A stretch of DNA of 64,000 nucleotides from Flavisolibacter longurius (GCA_014163555.1 JACJGO010000002.1:353589-417588), one strand, 5' to 3'; counted from the first letter of the stretch, positions 14,588 through 26,159 are shown. Notes: generated by a model not told the origin, from the sequence alone. Made by a program: numbers and translations.

Positions 14588-16000
14588 ATGAACGAAAATT
14601 CTCCTGCCACACCGTCACCTCCGCCACCGGCTCTTCATTCCCGTATTTCATCGCTGGACGTTTTGCGAGGCCTTGCCATATTGGGTGCTATACTGGTTAC
14701 TATATGGACCTTTGGGGGTTTTTCTGAGCAACAACAGAACGCTGCCCTGTTGCAAAAGAAGGGTAGCCAGCATACGGTTTACACCCTCATGCAATTTTTG
14801 TTCGATGGAAAAATGCTGGCGCTCATCTCGCTGGTGTTTGGAGCATCGATGGTTATTTTTTTGTCGAAAGAACCTGAATTGGGAAGGCAACCGGCGGGTG
14901 ATATTTTTATCAAGCGGCAATTATGGCTGATTCTTTTCGGTATTGTCAATGCCGTGTTGTTTTTGTACCCGATGGATTTTCTTTTTCACCTGGGGATTGT
15001 AGGATTGCTTCTTTTTCCACTGGTGCGCATCTCGCAGAAGGCCCTCCTGATTGTGGCACTGGCAACCACCTTTATTTACTGCGGAAAATTTTATTGGGAT
15101 TATTCGGATGATAAAAAAGCGTATCGCAAATATGTAGCCGTCACCACGCTTGAAAAAAAGTATGAAAAGGATTCCATCGCCAAAGCAAAAGGGGGCATTG
15201 TGGCAAAACGGGACACCCTGACCAAACAGCAAAAAGGGGAAAAAGAAGCCTGGACCGGTTTACTGGCAAGTAAAAAAGTGGACATCAAAAAAGACGAAGG
15301 CGCTATCAAAGCTATGCGCAATACCAGCTATGGGAAGGTATGGAATCACCTGCTGCCACAGACCCAGGGGCGTGAAGCAGCATGGACTTACCAGAAGGGA
15401 ATTTGGGATGTCAGTGCCATGATGTTACTGGGAATGCTGTTGTACAAGATTGGTTTTTTTAATCAGCGTTTCCGTACCAGGCGGTATGCACTTGTAGCCT
15501 TGATTGCTATTGTCGGAGCGGCATTGCTCGGCTGGTTCCGGTTGCATTTTCAGGTACAGTCGTTAACAGATTATGAAAAATATGTGAGCCGCCAGTTGCT
15601 CCCGCCTACCTTTTTTTACCCGATAGAAAGAGCCGCTATGGCCCTGGGTTATGCCAGCCTGGTGATGGTGCTACTGTCGGTTCGGGTTGTTTCCAAAGTA
15701 TTGTATGCTGCAGAAGCAGTTGGAAAGATGGCGTTGACGAACTACCTGGCACAAACGCTTTTTTGCACCTGGCTGTTTTACGGTTACGGCCTTGGCCACT
15801 ACGGACGGTTCGGCCAGTACAACCTTTATTTTATTGCGGCCGAAATCATATTGGTGCAATGCGTGTTCAGCGTGATCTGGCTGCGCTATTACAATTACGG
15901 CCCGGCCGAATGGTTGTTGCGCCGGCTGAGCGCCGGCAAATGGTTGCCGGCAAGCCTGCGCAAGCCTCAAACTGAACCCATTATTCCTGCATTGCCCTAA
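14588..16000 (+). CDS. DUF418 multi-pass membrane protein (first of a tandem pair)
   Basis: 470 residues. A Pro-rich N-terminus precedes the conserved SLDVLRGLAILGAI segment, which starts the first membrane helix. About eight hydrophobic helices follow, interrupted by a charged loop at roughly residues 175-245 that is rich in Lys and Glu. The C-terminal half (AVGKMALTNYLAQTLFCTWLFYGYGLG) matches DUF418. Members resemble the acyltransferase-3 and heparan glucosaminide acetyltransferase-like families, so transfer of an acyl group across the membrane is conceivable but unproven. The second copy starts 18 bases after its stop codon. Confidence 0.8.
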   Translation: MNENSPATPSPPPPALHSRISSLDVLRGLAILGAILVTIWTFGGFSEQQQNAALLQKKGSQHTVYTLMQFLFDGKMLALISLVFGASMVIFLSKEPELGRQPAGDIFIKRQLWLILFGIVNAVLFLYPMDFLFHLGIVGLLLFPLVRISQKALLIVALATTFIYCGKFYWDYSDDKKAYRKYVAVTTLEKKYEKDSIAKAKGGIVAKRDTLTKQQKGEKEAWTGLLASKKVDIKKDEGAIKAMRNTSYGKVWNHLLPQTQGREAAWTYQKGIWDVSAMMLLGMLLYKIGFFNQRFRTRRYALVALIAIVGAALLGWFRLHFQVQSLTDYEKYVSRQLLPPTFFYPIERAAMALGYASLVMVLLSVRVVSKVLYAAEAVGKMALTNYLAQTLFCTWLFYGYGLGHYGRFGQYNLYFIAAEIILVQCVFSVIWLRYYNYGPAEWLLRRLSAGKWLPASLRKPQTEPIIPALP

Positions 16001-16018
16001 TCAATAAAAACAAAAAGC

Positions 16019-17392
16019 ATGGAAACAAACATAACAGCAACGCCGGTTGTGATAGCAGCAGAAAACGTTGTTGCCGAGCCACCAATGCAAAAAGAAGCCG
16101 CGAAGCCTGTTTCGGCCAAGGACCGCATTCAAACGATTGACATGATCAGAGGTATAGCGCTTTGCGGCATCCTGCTGATGAACATACCCGGATTTGGCCT
16201 GCACTGGAGCCAGTTTTTTGCTATCCTCCAGGGACCGCACAACGTAGACTACCATACGTTCACCACCATCGAGATCTTTTTTTCGGGAACGATGCGGGGT
16301 CTTTTCTCTATGTTGTTTGGCGCCGGCATGGTGTTGTTCACACAAAACAAAACTGACGTCATTGGCGGGCCTACGGTTGCCGAACTGTATTACCGGCGCC
16401 TGCTTTTGCTGGTAGGTTTCGGGCTGTTTAACGCTTACATTTTGTTGTGGCCCGGCGATATTCTTTTCTTTTACGGCTTGGGTGGAATGATCCTTTACCC
16501 GTTTCGCAAAATGGCGGCCAAATGGCTGTTGGTGCTGGGCCTTGTTTGCATTGGCATTGGTGTACTCAAATACCAGTTGCGATTTAACGAAATGAAAGGA
16601 AATCGAACCACGTACCTGGAAGCGGTGAAGGCAGAAAAAGAAGGTAAAAAGCTGACGCCGGAACAGGAAAGCGGTAAAGCGGCCTGGCTGGAACGACAGA
16701 ACTGGAAACCGGATGCCGACAGGGCAAAGGAAGAAGTGGAAAAACGCCAGGGTAGTTACGGCACGGTATGGACGCTTTTGCTGGGCGACAATGCTGGCAG
16801 TGAAACCTGGGGCACCTATCACGGCATATGGGACATCCTTTGCATGATGTTCTTTGGCATGGGTCTTTTTGCGCTAGGGTTTTTTACCAATAAGTGGACA
16901 ACGTCCTCCTATGTGATGGGCCTGCTGGTCGGTTATGGCGTGGGCATTCCTGTGGGTTGGCTGCTGGTGAACAAAGGAATCATTGCCTCGCTGGATATTT
17001 CCACCTATGTGGACAGCTACCGCATGACACCGGAAGTCTTGTACGATGTAAAGCGGGTATCCCTTTCCGTTGGGCATGCCTGCCTGGCGATGCTTGTGTT
17101 TCGCAGCCAGCTTTTTTCCTGGCTGATGAAAGGACTGGCCAACATCGGTCAAATGGCGTTTACAAACTACCTGGTGCAAAGCATTATCTGCACACTTATT
17201 TTTCATGGCTATGGGCTGGGTTATTACAACCAGCTCCGGTTTCACCAACTGTATTATATCGTGGCCGGCGTGTGGGTGTTCCAGATCATCTTTTCTGCCA
17301 TCTGGCTGCGCTACTTCCGCTTTGGTCCGTTTGAGTGGGCCTGGCGTTCGCTTACCTATGGCAAAAGCCAACCCATGCGGTTGGTGAATTGA
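16019..17392 (+). CDS. DUF418 multi-pass membrane protein (second of a tandem pair)
   Basis: 457 residues and a clear paralogue of the preceding protein: TIDMIRGIALCGILLMN at the first helix, a charged loop around residues 195-250, and NIGQMAFTNYLVQSIICTLI in the DUF418 part. The 18-base spacing indicates cotranscription with the first gene, which suggests a heterodimer or related substrates. Function unknown. The stop codon coincides with the start of a short word repeat, and a bidirectional terminator lies 80 bases further on. Confidence 0.8.
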   Translation: METNITATPVVIAAENVVAEPPMQKEAAKPVSAKDRIQTIDMIRGIALCGILLMNIPGFGLHWSQFFAILQGPHNVDYHTFTTIEIFFSGTMRGLFSMLFGAGMVLFTQNKTDVIGGPTVAELYYRRLLLLVGFGLFNAYILLWPGDILFFYGLGGMILYPFRKMAAKWLLVLGLVCIGIGVLKYQLRFNEMKGNRTTYLEAVKAEKEGKKLTPEQESGKAAWLERQNWKPDADRAKEEVEKRQGSYGTVWTLLLGDNAGSETWGTYHGIWDILCMMFFGMGLFALGFFTNKWTTSSYVMGLLVGYGVGIPVGWLLVNKGIIASLDISTYVDSYRMTPEVLYDVKRVSLSVGHACLAMLVFRSQLFSWLMKGLANIGQMAFTNYLVQSIICTLIFHGYGLGYYNQLRFHQLYYIVAGVWVFQIIFSAIWLRYFRFGPFEWAWRSLTYGKSQPMRLVN

Positions 17393-17421
17393 TAGTGGGA
17401 TAATGGGATAGTAGGATATTG
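17391..17421. repeat. Word repeat (GATAGTGGGATA class)
   Basis: Four degenerate copies of a GGATA-type word starting in the stop codon of the second DUF418 gene. Its first 12 bases are identical to the reverse complement of the repeat at 49564-49596. Confidence 0.5.
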
Positions 17422-17471
17422 TTTGTCTTAGGAATACTTCTAAAACAATATTTGTTTCATCTTCTTCCAAA

Positions 17472-17503
17472 CAAAAAAGCTGTCGATGCCGACAGCTTTT
17501 TTG
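17472..17503. terminator. Bidirectional terminator between DUF418 and polA
   Basis: Perfect 14-bp stem CAAAAAAGCTGTCG/CGACAGCTTTTTTG with a 4-base loop; A and T runs on either side serve both convergent genes. Confidence 0.9.
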
Positions 17504-17580
17504 TTATTCGCATACGTGAAAAATCATTTTATCAACGAGTGTTGTCATCAGTAATGAACGGTGAATAGAAAGAACCCCAA

Positions 17581-17608
17581 CTCACCACTGATCATTCACC
17601 ACTCACAC
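17581..17608. repeat. Word repeat (CACCACTCAC class)
   Basis: CTCACCACTGATCATTCACC-type words ending one base before the polA stop codon. The same words occur near 35003, 47841 and in two inverted arms at 57756-57904. Confidence 0.55.
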
Positions 17609-17609
17609 G

Positions 17610-20423
17610 CTAGTGGGCCTCGAGCCAGTTATCACCCGTGCCTACTTCGGCCAGAATGGGAATGCCGTTTGGCAGCGTCATGGCGCTTTGCATGCAATCA
17701 AGAATCACCGGCTTCACCGCTTCCACTTCATCCCTTGTTACATCAAACACCAGTTCATCGTGCACCTGCAAAATCATTTTTGATTTGAAACCGTGTTCCT
17801 TAAATGTCTTGTGAATTTTCACCATTGCCAGCTTGATCATATCGGCAGCCGTTCCCTGGATGGGTGAGTTAATAGCGTTGCGTTCGGCATAACCTCTTAC
17901 GGTAAAGTTGGAGGAGTTGATATCACGCAGCCAGCGCTTGCGGCCCAAAACCGTTTGTACATAACCGTGTTCGCGGGCATAGTTGATCATTTCATCCATG
18001 TACCGGGTAATGCCCGCAAACTGGATCTTGTAGTTGTCAATGATCTCTTTGGCTTCGCTACGGCTGATGTCGAGGTTTTCTGCCAGACCGAAGGAACTTT
18101 GTCCGTAAATGATTCCGAAATTGACGCTCTTAGCTTTGCGGCGCATGTCTTTGGTCACGGCTTCTTCGGCCACGTTATACACTTTTGCTGCTGTAGCCGT
18201 GTGAATGTCTTTGTTCTGAATAAAAGCTTCGCACATCGCAGGATCACTGCTCAGTGCCGCTACAATACGCAATTCAATTTGCGAATAATCGGCGCTGAGT
18301 AAAACATGTTCTTTGTCTCTTGGAATAAATGCCTTTCGGATTTCCCGGCCTCTTTCCGTGCGAATAGGAATGTTCTGCAGGTTGGGATTGTTGCTCGAAA
18401 GCCGGCCTGTTACCGCAATGGCCTGCGCATAGTTGGTATGCACCCTTCCAGTTTTGGGATTGATCAGTTGCGGAAGCGAATCGACATAAGTGGACTTCAG
18501 CTTGGTGTATTCGCGGTAAGCAAGAATATCATCCACGATCTTGTGCTCGGAAGCCAGTTTGCGCAGCACATCTTCACCGGTAGCATACTGTCCCGTTTTT
18601 GTTTTTTTGGCCTTCGGATCGAGCTTTAATTTTTCAAACAACACTTCACCCAATTGCTTTGGCGAACCGAGGTTGAAACGAACACCGGCCGCTTCGTACA
18701 CTTTCTCTTCGTGCACACGGGCTTCGGTTTCCAGCACGGTGGAATATTCATTCAGAAAGTTCGTGTCGATGAGCACCCCTTCAAACTCCATGTCAGTGAG
18801 CACAGGTACCAGCGGATTCTCCACATCACAAAAAACGTTTTCGACTGCATGTTTTTTCAGTTGTGGCTCAAATACGGCTTTAAACTGCAGTGTGATGTCG
18901 GCGTCTTCCACTGCATACTCTTTGATCTTCTCCAACTCTACGTCCCGCATGTTTCCCTGACCTTTTCCTTTTTTGCCGATGAGATCTTCAATATGAACAG
19001 GCTCGTAACCGAGGTATTTGGCGCTCAGCCAGTCCATGTTGCTTTTGCCATCGGGCTCAATGAGGTAGTGGGCCAGCATGGTGTCAAACAGCTTTCCTTT
19101 GATCTCTACCCCATACCATTTCAGCATCAGCAGGTCGTACTTGATGTTATGACCAATCCACATCTTTTTTTCATCGCTGAACAGGTGGCTAAAGCGGCTC
19201 AGCACTTCTTTTGCTTCTGCCATGTTATCCGGCGATAGCGGAACATACCAGCCATGGTGCGGCCGCACGGCGAAGCTCATTCCCACCAGGCTTGCATTGT
19301 TAGCATCAAGACCCGTAGTTTCGGTATCAAAAGAAATCTCTGTGGTTTTTTCCAGCGCCTCCAGCAAGCTGGCAAACTCGCCTTCGCTTTCCACCAGCTC
19401 GTACTCGTGTTCAACATTACTGATGTTCTTGCCGGATTCAATTACGGTTTCTTCTTTTTCTGCTTCATCAGTGGTGGAAGAAGCACTGCCGAACAGGTCT
19501 GCCTGCACACCTACAGACGATTTGCGTTGCGAAACAATATCGCCGCCAAAGTCCTCACCCAATAAGCGTTTGCCAAGTGTTTTAAATTCCAGCTCAGTGA
19601 AGATGTCGCGGAGGCCGTCTTTGTTCCATTCCTTCAGCCGAAAATCTTCTTCGTGAAATTCTACCGGCACATCGGTGATGATGGTGGCCAGTTTTTTACT
19701 CATGATCGCATCTTCGCGTCCTGCACGGATTTTTTCGCCCAAGGCGCCTTTGATGGTATCGGCCGCCGCCAGGATGGCTTCTACTGATCCGTACTCGGTG
19801 ATAAGTTTGCAGGCCGTTTTTTGTCCTACACCGGCAATGCCCGGGATGTTGTCCACCGCATCGCCCATCAGTCCCAGAATATCCTTTACCTGGTCAACAT
19901 TCTGGATACACCATTTCTCACACACTTCTTTCGGCCCCATGATCTCCACATCGCCACCCTGGTATCCGGGTTTGTAAATTTTTACCTTGTCGCTCACCAG
20001 TTGGCCATAATCTTTATCCGGTGTCACCATGTACACTTCATAACCCAGCTTTTCGGCCTGTTTGCTCAGCGTGCCGATGACGTCATCGGCTTCAAAGCCA
20101 TCGTACTCCATCATCGGGATGTTAAAGCCGGCAATAATGCGTTTGATATCCGGCATGGCGGCCATCAGGTCTTCGGGGGCTTCCTGCCGGTTGGCCTTGT
20201 AGTCGGCAAAATCATTCACCCGGTCCGACGGACGTCCGCCTTCAAAGCAAACGGCCATGTGCGTGGGCTTTTGATTGTTGATCAGTTCCAGAAGCGTATT
20301 GGTAAAGCCAAATTGGGCGTTGGTGTTTTTTCCTTTTGACGTGATGCGGGGATTGCGGATCAGCGCATAATAAGCCCGGAAAATAAGGGCCATGGCATCG
20401 AGTAAAAAAAGGCGTTTGTCCAT
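17610..20423 (-). CDS. polA: DNA polymerase I
   Basis: 937 residues, the usual full length. Residues 1-290 form the 5'-3' exonuclease/flap nuclease domain (KPTHMAVCFEGGRPS, GFEADDVIGTL, GDAVDNIPGIAGVGQKTA). The 3'-5' exonuclease domain keeps its acidic residues Asp366 and Glu368 (FDTETTGLD), GHNIKYD and the YAVEDAD motif, so proofreading should be active. The polymerase domain shows motif A at Asp712 (SADYSQIELR), motif B (RRKAKSVNFGIIYGQS) and motif C at Asp889 (QVHDELVFD). It fills gaps in excision repair and removes Okazaki primers. The neighbouring uvrB and recA genes make a repair-rich stretch, each with its own signals. Confidence 0.97.
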   Translation of the reverse strand: MDKRLFLLDAMALIFRAYYALIRNPRITSKGKNTNAQFGFTNTLLELINNQKPTHMAVCFEGGRPSDRVNDFADYKANRQEAPEDLMAAMPDIKRIIAGFNIPMMEYDGFEADDVIGTLSKQAEKLGYEVYMVTPDKDYGQLVSDKVKIYKPGYQGGDVEIMGPKEVCEKWCIQNVDQVKDILGLMGDAVDNIPGIAGVGQKTACKLITEYGSVEAILAAADTIKGALGEKIRAGREDAIMSKKLATIITDVPVEFHEEDFRLKEWNKDGLRDIFTELEFKTLGKRLLGEDFGGDIVSQRKSSVGVQADLFGSASSTTDEAEKEETVIESGKNISNVEHEYELVESEGEFASLLEALEKTTEISFDTETTGLDANNASLVGMSFAVRPHHGWYVPLSPDNMAEAKEVLSRFSHLFSDEKKMWIGHNIKYDLLMLKWYGVEIKGKLFDTMLAHYLIEPDGKSNMDWLSAKYLGYEPVHIEDLIGKKGKGQGNMRDVELEKIKEYAVEDADITLQFKAVFEPQLKKHAVENVFCDVENPLVPVLTDMEFEGVLIDTNFLNEYSTVLETEARVHEEKVYEAAGVRFNLGSPKQLGEVLFEKLKLDPKAKKTKTGQYATGEDVLRKLASEHKIVDDILAYREYTKLKSTYVDSLPQLINPKTGRVHTNYAQAIAVTGRLSSNNPNLQNIPIRTERGREIRKAFIPRDKEHVLLSADYSQIELRIVAALSSDPAMCEAFIQNKDIHTATAAKVYNVAEEAVTKDMRRKAKSVNFGIIYGQSSFGLAENLDISRSEAKEIIDNYKIQFAGITRYMDEMINYAREHGYVQTVLGRKRWLRDINSSNFTVRGYAERNAINSPIQGTAADMIKLAMVKIHKTFKEHGFKSKMILQVHDELVFDVTRDEVEAVKPVILDCMQSAMTLPNGIPILAEVGTGDNWLEAH

Positions 20424-20428
20424 AGCAG

Positions 20429-20436
20429 CGAAGGTA
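20429..20436 (-). promoter_or_regulatory. Candidate -7 box for polA
   Basis: On the minus strand TACCTTCG sits five bases before the ATG. It resembles the Bacteroidota -7 consensus TAnnTTTG. If real, the polA transcript would have almost no leader. The same octamer precedes the gene at 48403. No -33 box was identified. Confidence 0.3.
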
Positions 20437-20531
20437 GGCTTTCGGGTATTTTTCCATTCGGGAAAAAATGAAAACTGTATCCGCTGTGTGTGGCTTTCTA
20501 TTTCGGGAAAAATTACCTGTTGTATGGAGCC

Positions 20532-20559
20532 AAAAAAGCAGGCCTGGAAGGCCTGCTTT
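20532..20559 (-). terminator. Terminator after the 60-residue gene
   Basis: Stem GCAGGCCT/AGGCCTGC with a 3-base loop, extended by A/T pairs; on the minus strand six T residues follow. It lies 31 bases after the small gene. Confidence 0.75.
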
Positions 20560-20589
20560 GCGATAGTTTACCTGACTATTTTTATCAGG

Positions 20590-20772
20590 TTACTTCAACA
20601 CGGTGTTTTCTGGTGTAGCAACGGCACTGCTCCCGGTAAGGGCAGCCGGAGAAAGGTTCCCTTCCGCATGGAAAGAAGTTTCTTTGTCCTTTTGAACGAA
20701 GTTTAGGTAAAGCGCCGTAAACAACAGCGAAAAGGAAAATACATACAGAAGACGGGTGGTCAATTTCTTCAT
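20590..20772 (-). CDS. Small membrane-anchored hypothetical protein
   Basis: 60 residues. A Lys/Thr-rich start (MKKLTTR) is followed by one hydrophobic helix at about residues 8-25 (LLYVFSFSLLFTALYLNF) and a soluble Ser/Ala/Thr-rich tail. No family was recognised. Support comes from the membrane-helix pattern, the charged N-terminus and the well-formed terminator just downstream. It could be either a single-pass membrane peptide or a secreted one if the helix is cleaved. An overlapping frame on the same strand (20585-20776) has no such pattern and was not preferred. Confidence 0.5.
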   Translation of the reverse strand: MKKLTTRLLYVFSFSLLFTALYLNFVQKDKETSFHAEGNLSPAALTGSSAVATPENTVLK

Positions 20773-20868
20773 ACAATACGGATTAATGAAGAACGAAAGT
20801 AAACAGTCTGCGGCAGGCCTGCAAGAGCAAGAATACGGTAGCCAAGAGCGTAGATATACGAGTAGAAA

Positions 20869-20946
20869 GTTTACACGTTCACGGGTTCACAGGTTCACAA
20901 GTTGAATAATCGGTAAGAGGTTATAATTGGTTCTGCAATTGAAACT
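20869..20946 (-). repeat. GTGAAC-class dispersed repeat, copy 1
   Basis: On the minus strand this reads AGTTTCAATTG, then about 40 AT-rich bases, then CAACTTGTGAACCTGTGAAC followed by CCGTGAACGTGTAAAC. The same order of parts occurs at 28472-28612 and 39299-39416. It lies in the 319-base gap between the 60-residue gene and uvrB, where I see no gene. A related GTGAAA/GTCAAA-type word stretch overlaps the 3' end of uvrB near 21063-21098. Confidence 0.6.
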
Positions 20947-20976
20947 ACTGCAAGTTGTAAAGACATAACCATTTGC

Positions 20977-21020
20977 GTTCATAACAATGGCCCATACATA
21001 CACTGGCCGTTGTTATGAAC
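20977..21020. other. Long hairpin downstream of uvrB
   Basis: 16-bp arms GTTCATAACAATGGCC/GGCCGTTGTTATGAAC with a single G-T wobble and a 12-base loop, 71 bases after the uvrB stop codon. There is no T-run on either side, so it may stabilise the uvrB mRNA end or be a palindromic element. Confidence 0.45.
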
Positions 21021-21091
21021 TGTTTAATTAAAGCCTGCTAACAAAAGAGAAGTAGCGCTGGTTTCACATTTGACGTTTTACTTCTCACGCC

Positions 21092-23125
<2,034 letters not shown>

Positions 23126-23136
23126 TGTGAAGACTT

Positions 23137-23144
23137 CAAATTTA
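23137..23144 (-). promoter_or_regulatory. Candidate -7 box for uvrB
   Basis: TAAATTTG on the minus strand, an exact match to TAnnTTTG, 11 bases before the ATG. A TTG lies 15 bases further upstream, closer than the usual Bacteroidota -33 spacing, so support is moderate. Confidence 0.35.
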
Positions 23145-23317
23145 CGAAACGATTCACCGCAAGCGGCGTGCTAAATTGTTAAGCCTGATGAGGGAACCAA
23201 TAAGCTGAACGGTTTAAATAGTTTGTTCTTTTTATGGTTTTGGCAAAGCCTTTGATTTACATAAAGGGCAAGGTTTTACTTACGATAGATCAGGCCGCTG
23301 ACAAGAACGAATGCAAT

Positions 23318-23410
23318 ATGGAAAACCAAGTGTACCGGGTGAAAACAGAACCGCACCTGTTGAAAACAAAGCGCAAGCTAAGACGCGACGCTAACGACAG
23401 CCGTACATAA
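23318..23410 (+). CDS. Possible 30-residue basic protein before recA
   Basis: ATG at 23318 opens a frame of 30 codons with eight Lys/Arg residues (MENQVYRVKTEPHLLK, then KRKLRRDANDSRT), ending in TAA where a strong terminator begins. No family was recognised. An overlapping +1 frame from 23311 gives a less coherent peptide. The terminator suggests that something is transcribed in this 330-base gap: either this peptide or a small RNA. Otherwise the gap 23126-23455 is featureless. Confidence 0.35.
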   Translation: MENQVYRVKTEPHLLKTKRKLRRDANDSRT

Positions 23411-23437
23411 AAAATCCCGCTTTTTAGCGGGATTTTT
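23409..23437. terminator. Bidirectional terminator upstream of the recA stop
   Basis: Stem AAAAATCCCGCT/AGCGGGATTTTT with a 3-4 base loop and A/T runs on both sides. It ends recA on the minus strand and the small unit at 23318 on the plus strand. Confidence 0.9.
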
Positions 23438-23455
23438 CCTTTCCATACAATGAAC

Positions 23456-24457
23456 TTATGCAGTCTGCAGATCAGAGATCTTTTCGCGGATTTTTGTTTC
23501 CAGCTCGTTCGACAATTCTGGATTGTCTTTCAGCAATTGCTTCACGGCTTCACGACCCTGACCCAGCTTGTTTTCGTTGTAGCTGAACCAGCTACCGCTT
23601 TTGTTGATGATACCCATTTCCACACCCATATCGAGGATTTCGCCAATCTTGGAGATACCTTCTCCAAACACGAGGTCAAATTCGGCTGTGCGAAACGGAG
23701 GTGCAACCTTGTTCTTCACCACTTTCACTTTAACGCGGTTACCTACCGCTTCGTCGCCATCCTTAATTTGCGTCATACGACGAATATCCAGACGAACAGA
23801 AGCATAGAACTTCAGGGCATTACCACCGGTCGTAGTTTCAGGGTTACCGAACATTACACCAATCTTTTCACGCAATTGGTTGATGAAAATACAGATGGTG
23901 TTTGTTTTGGAAATAGTGGCGGTCAGCTTACGCAGGGCCTGCGACATCAAACGGGCTTGCAAACCCATTTTGGAGTCACCCATTTCACCTTCCAGTTCCC
24001 CTTTCGGTACCAGGGCGGCCACAGAGTCAATTACCACCACATCCAGCGCACCGGAGAGGATTAGGCGGTCGGCAATTTCCAGCGCCTGCTCACCATAATC
24101 GGGTTGTGAGATCAGTAAGTTATCAATATCAACACCCAGCTTTTGCGCATAGGCGCTGTCAAAAGCGTGTTCGGCATCGATGATCGCACACATGCCACCT
24201 TTTTTCTGTGCTTCAGCAATCACATGCGTGGCGATGGTTGTTTTACCAGAGCTTTCCGGACCGTAGATCTCTACCACACGGCCACGGGGCAAACCACCAA
24301 TACCAAGTGCGGCATCCAGGCCGATAGAGCCGGTAGACACCACTTCCTGTGTGGTTTCGGCACGTTCGTTCATCATCATCACACTGCCCTTTCCAAAGTC
24401 CTTGTCAATTTTATCAATGGTCAGTTTTAGTGCTTTTAATTTTTCAGCGTTTGACAT
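23456..24457 (-). CDS. recA: Recombinase RecA
   Basis: 333 residues. The ATPase core shows Walker A GPESSGKT at about residues 65-72, Walker [14 protein letters not shown], loop L1/L2 region ([22 protein letters not shown], with [35 protein letters not shown]) and a short C-terminal domain. It forms filaments on single-stranded DNA for strand exchange and induces the SOS response where LexA is present. The C-terminal tail is short and only weakly acidic. The gene faces away from the S41 peptidase gene across a 271-base region that should contain both promoters. Confidence 0.98.
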   Translation of the reverse strand: MSNAEKLKALKLTIDKIDKDFGKGSVMMMNERAETTQEVVSTGSIGLDAALGIGGLPRGRVVEIYGPESSGKTTIATHVIAEAQKKGGMCAIIDAEHAFDSAYAQKLGVDIDNLLISQPDYGEQALEIADRLILSGALDVVVIDSVAALVPKGELEGEMGDSKMGLQARLMSQALRKLTATISKTNTICIFINQLREKIGVMFGNPETTTGGNALKFYASVRLDIRRMTQIKDGDEAVGNRVKVKVVKNKVAPPFRTAEFDLVFGEGISKIGEILDMGVEMGIINKSGSWFSYNENKLGQGREAVKQLLKDNPELSNELETKIREKISDLQTA

Positions 24458-24728
24458 GTTTTTGAATTTGATTTTTTTAAAGCAGAATGGTGATTAAAGT
24501 TAGGCTTTTTCAGCAGCCATCCTGAATGTTTTTATAAGGGTGTAAAGCTAACGATTTTAGCAAAATGCAGCGTAAAAAATTGGTCGTATTATGTCTAAGG
24601 ATAGGTTAAAGAAAAGGGTAAATTCCGGCGCCTTGCACAGCCGGTTCATTGCTTTTATTTTACGGTTCATGCAGGCTGCCGGAAAGGGACGAAGAGGCAG
24701 CAGTATCTTACAGTTTCAACAGGACTAC

Positions 24729-26159
24729 ATGGCCAAAATCTTCCTTTTCGCAATGCTTCTTTTTTGCCGCCTGGCGGGATGGTCGCAAAGCGATACAACC
24801 ACCTATCAGCAGTTTTCGGTAGCACAGTTGCAACAGGACCTCGACTCCATCTATCTCCAGTTGCAGTGGAACCATCCTTCCTTGTTTGCTTATTATAAAA
24901 AAGAGGAGGCCGATGCCAATTTTGCGCAGGTGAGAAAAGCAATTACCCGGCCGATGAACCGCATTGAATTCATCCGCCTGTTATCACCGTTTATTGCGCT
25001 TTTTGGTGACGGTCATACCAGCGTTGATGTGGACTTTGAAAGTAAAGAACTGGAGCAGTTTGCAAAGGGTGGCGGACGCTTTTTTCCACTGGGTACAGTT
25101 GTCATCAAAGGAAAGCTTTACGCCGGTAGAACAGACCTAACAGGTACAAACATTCGGAATGGCGATGAGATTATAGCGCTGAACGGTGTCAAAGCCACCA
25201 CTGTCGTTGAACGGTTGAAGCAGATGTGGTCAGCTGATGGCGAACCCAACGCCATCGCAACGGCGCAGCGCCTGTTCTCCTATAGCTTGTGGGTAATGTA
25301 TGGATGGGGAAGCCTTGTCACGGTTGACTACCTGCAAGATGGTGTAGCCAAAAAAGAAGTGCTGCAGGGCCTTGGGAGGGAAGATTTTCTGAAGCTGACG
25401 TTCAACAGAGGGAATCCTGTGCGGCAATTGCATTTGTACCCCGCGTACAGCCTTGCTGTTGTTGAAATCAATACATATGGCAATGTGGAAAAAACCAACA
25501 CATTTATTGATTCCTGCTTTGCTGTCATCAAAGAAAAAGGCGTAAAACATGTGGCACTGGACTTGCGTAAAAATGGGGGCGGAAATTCGTTCATCGGCGA
25601 CTATTTTATAGCCCATCTGAGCCGGAAGCCATACAACACCATCAGCAGCAAAACCTGGCACCTGAGCCCTATGGTCAGGCAACTGAAAGAAGACCACTGG
25701 ATGAAGCGATCCATTGAAAAAAGCCGAAATACCTATACACCGCAGGGTAATTTTTTGGTGTCACCGCAGTTTACCGCCCAGCAGGGCGCTGCACTGAAAG
25801 ATTCTTCGTTGTTTGTGGATGCCAGCTTTTACCTGTTTACCAGTCCACGAACGTATTCCTCGGCGCACATGACGGCAATGGCTGTAAAATGCGGCAGCCT
25901 GGGAACCATCATTGGACAGCCAACCGGCGAGCGGCTGAACCTTACAGGTGAGATTCTGAGTTACCCGGCTCCCAACAGCGGAATAAAGATTGTGATACCA
26001 ATAGCGTCCTACACAACGGCCTGCGGCACCGGGCAGCAGGTGGGTGTGCAGCCCGATCACCTGGTTGAAACAACCATCGACGATTTTCGAACCGGCCGCG
26101 ATCCGGAACTGGCATTTTTACAAAAGTTGATCCGGAATCATTCTTCCAACCCACTTTAA
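24729..26159 (+). CDS. Secreted S41 family peptidase
   Basis: 476 residues, start at the ATG at 24729, which begins a signal peptide (FLFAMLLFCRLAGWSQ). The frame stays open 46 codons upstream but the extra part is Arg/Lys-rich and probably not translated. Residues 70-130 form a helical N-terminal part (IEFIRLLSPFIALFGDGHTSV). A PDZ-like stretch follows (GTNIRNGDEIIALNGVKA), then the tail-specific protease core: LDLRKNGGGNSFIGDYF and TYSSAHMTAMAVK, where the Ser of the latter is the likely nucleophile. It is inferred to process periplasmic peptides or proteins. Confidence 0.82.
   Translation: MAKIFLFAMLLFCRLAGWSQSDTTTYQQFSVAQLQQDLDSIYLQLQWNHPSLFAYYKKEEADANFAQVRKAITRPMNRIEFIRLLSPFIALFGDGHTSVDVDFESKELEQFAKGGGRFFPLGTVVIKGKLYAGRTDLTGTNIRNGDEIIALNGVKATTVVERLKQMWSADGEPNAIATAQRLFSYSLWVMYGWGSLVTVDYLQDGVAKKEVLQGLGREDFLKLTFNRGNPVRQLHLYPAYSLAVVEINTYGNVEKTNTFIDSCFAVIKEKGVKHVALDLRKNGGGNSFIGDYFIAHLSRKPYNTISSKTWHLSPMVRQLKEDHWMKRSIEKSRNTYTPQGNFLVSPQFTAQQGAALKDSSLFVDASFYLFTSPRTYSSAHMTAMAVKCGSLGTIIGQPTGERLNLTGEILSYPAPNSGIKIVIPIASYTTACGTGQQVGVQPDHLVETTIDDFRTGRDPELAFLQKLIRNHSSNPL

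Noticed and set aside
20869..20904. CRISPR-like array
   Set aside because: Words such as GTTCAC recur too closely and degenerately, with no spacer-sized gaps and no cas genes nearby.
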